Position numbers and translations under genes: made by a program
DNA from: Pseudomonas sp. 10-1B
Lineage (GTDB): Bacteria; Pseudomonadota; Gammaproteobacteria; Pseudomonadales; Pseudomonadaceae
Direction: 5' to 3'
DNA: 64,000 nucleotides
Assembly (NCBI RefSeq): GCF_000935045.1
Contig: NZ_JYKS01000005.1
Coordinates: 1 to 64,000, forward strand
Shown: piece by piece, positions 63,221 to 64,000 of the stretch
How the letters are laid out: the number at the start of each line of letters is the position of its first letter
Position numbering within the stretch: the stretch's first letter is position 1
The notes under the pieces: model-generated
Databases searched by the model: none
Told to the model about the DNA's origin: nothing
The model's input: only the letters and a program-made list of their open reading frames with translations

Positions 63221-63576
63221 CTAACATAGAGCCAGGACTGATCGCGCTGATCCTAATTACATCAATGTTAATTGCGACTAGCGCGCAGATTATTATTTCA
63301 CACAAATACACCGAGCATTTTGAATCTTTCCTGCCCACCTCTCGCCTCGTATCTGACAACATCAAAAATTACCAGCACGCCGGACTCTTGGGCAAAACAA
63401 TAAGAACCGGTCAGATTGCAACACTGTTGGCCATACCCAAAATCTTCATTTACAGGGGTTACGCTGAAATTGAGGAAATAAAAAATTTCCCCCTCCGCGA
63501 AAAGCGCATTTTGTTAACCCTATGGATTATTCACATCACCTTGTTCATTGCACTGATGCTGTCGCATTATCTATGA
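63217..63576 (+). CDS. Small membrane protein, putative immunity protein 1
   Basis: A 119-residue protein with an N-terminal membrane helix (GLIALILITSMLIATSAQII, residues 7-26), a soluble loop of about 70 residues, and a C-terminal helix (LTLWIIHITLFIALMLSHYL). The ATG overlaps the restored stop of the first glycine-zipper gene (ATGA), and its own TGA overlaps the start of the second (ATGA). The first 25 residues of the next membrane protein (63926 on) are similar. Small two-helix proteins following pore-forming bacteriocin or effector domains are typically immunity proteins. This is inference. Low GC. Confidence 0.65.
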   Translation: MTNIEPGLIALILITSMLIATSAQIIISHKYTEHFESFLPTSRLVSDNIKNYQHAGLLGKTIRTGQIATLLAIPKIFIYRGYAEIEEIKNFPLREKRILLTLWIIHITLFIALMLSHYL

Positions 63577-63929
63577 CTTCATGCCGATACGACTTGCCCC
63601 GAATCGGGGGCCTGACGTGGCAACGTAACGAGGGGATATTTCCTACAAAAGCCTGTACCGTTGGCCGCGATAATGAGTGTAGAAGAGCTAAATACGTCCA
63701 TGGATCTTCCTTGACAGGCAGTGTCGCCGGGGGAGGGATAGCAGCAAGCTACGGTGGTACTATTGCCACTAGTATTTGTCTCGCTCTTGGCGTGCCAACA
63801 GCCGGTACAGGCGCACTCCTCTGCGCTGTTATTGGTGGAGCTGCGGGAGCCACGGGAGGAAGCATGCTTGGCGGTGCTGTAGGGGAAGCGCTCGGCGAAG
63901 TACTGTATGAAAAGGTAGGCAGCCAATGA
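63573..63929 (+). CDS. Glycine-zipper protein 2 (putative pore-forming toxin)
   Basis: A 118-residue protein from ATG 63573, overlapping the previous stop. The N-terminal 50 residues are polar with several Cys (ACTVGRDNEC). Then come two glycine-zipper hydrophobic stretches (GSVAGGGIAASYGGTIAT and GALLCAVIGGAAGATGGSML), ending GGAVGEALGEVLYEKVGSQ. This pattern occurs in the pore-forming or membrane-active domains of bacteriocins and secreted effectors. No signal peptide or double-glycine leader was seen, so how it would leave the cell is unknown. Its stop overlaps the next membrane gene by ATGA. Confidence 0.6.
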   Translation: MTSCRYDLPRIGGLTWQRNEGIFPTKACTVGRDNECRRAKYVHGSSLTGSVAGGGIAASYGGTIATSICLALGVPTAGTGALLCAVIGGAAGATGGSMLGGAVGEALGEVLYEKVGSQ

Positions 63930-64000
63930 GTACTGCTGTGGGCATTGTTGCATTTATAATTTTGGCCGCCATGACCATCACGCTTTGCGCATCGCTCTAC
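63926..64000 (+). CDS. Putative immunity protein 2, 5' end only
   Basis: Twenty-five codons are visible before the window ends: MSTAVGIVAFIILAAM followed by TITLCASLY, a membrane helix. It aligns with the N-terminus of the protein at 63217-63576, pointing to duplication of a two-gene unit. It begins with an ATGA overlap. Confidence 0.55.
   Translation, partial: MSTAVGIVAFIILAAMTITLCASLY

Overview
This window is chromosomal DNA from a fluorescent Pseudomonas, most likely of the P. putida group. The evidence is the gene order (fruR-fruB, tatD, ampDE, nadC, trxB, slyD, pta, mqo, hpt/upp/uraA, hemH, a phrB light operon, murI-moeB-prmC-prfA-hemA), the high GC content, and many putida-type REP/REPIN palindromes built on a GTGGGAGC core between genes. 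No tRNA, rRNA, CRISPR array or intact transposase was seen.

Layout. 1-10.2 kb: the 5' part of fruB, its regulator fruR with a Cra/FruR operator, a TatD nuclease, a chemoreceptor, ampE/ampD and a DUF1631 protein. 10.3-21.7 kb: nadC, trxB, cysZ, a soluble PAS-PAS chemotaxis transducer, a glycosyltransferase, glutathione peroxidase, slyD, a DUF3565 protein, pta, an OmpA-like lipoprotein and an MBL-fold hydrolase whose second codon is frameshifted. 21.7-23.0 kb: a small accessory patch with a GNAT-like protein, a 56-residue protein and a ChpS/MazE-like antitoxin remnant. 23.0-33.8 kb: a histidine kinase/TPR response regulator pair, then a lipid or ester utilisation module (MalT-type LuxR regulator, DUF1329, DUF1302, fatty acyl-CoA ligase). 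34.1-47 kb: hydroxypyruvate reductase, rsmC, a manganese-riboswitch-controlled UPF0016 exporter, an M48 lipoprotein, SRAP, small zinc proteins, an acyltransferase, a YajG lipoprotein, mqo and small conserved genes. 46.3-51.1 kb: nucleobase salvage (hpt, upp, uraA), hemH and an epimerase. 51.2-56.4 kb: a light-response operon (flavoprotein, DUF523/DUF1722, LitR-type MerR regulator, photolyase, SDR) with inverted-repeat operators. 56.4-62.3 kb: pagL with a tandemly multiplied 3' end, then the overlapping murI-moeB-prmC-prfA-hemA cluster.

The most unusual region is 62.7-64.0 kb. It holds two tandem modules, each a small glycine-zipper protein followed by a small membrane protein, joined by ATGA overlaps. 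I read these as toxin/immunity pairs of a possibly undescribed kind. The first glycine-zipper gene is broken twice: by a frameshift, and by a 176-bp IS4-ended miniature element with a REPIN inside. Removing that element and one target-site copy in silico restores the gene's tail and its ATGA overlap with the next gene. A second copy of the same element splits the terminator between nadC and trxB and is flanked by a perfect 11-bp target duplication.
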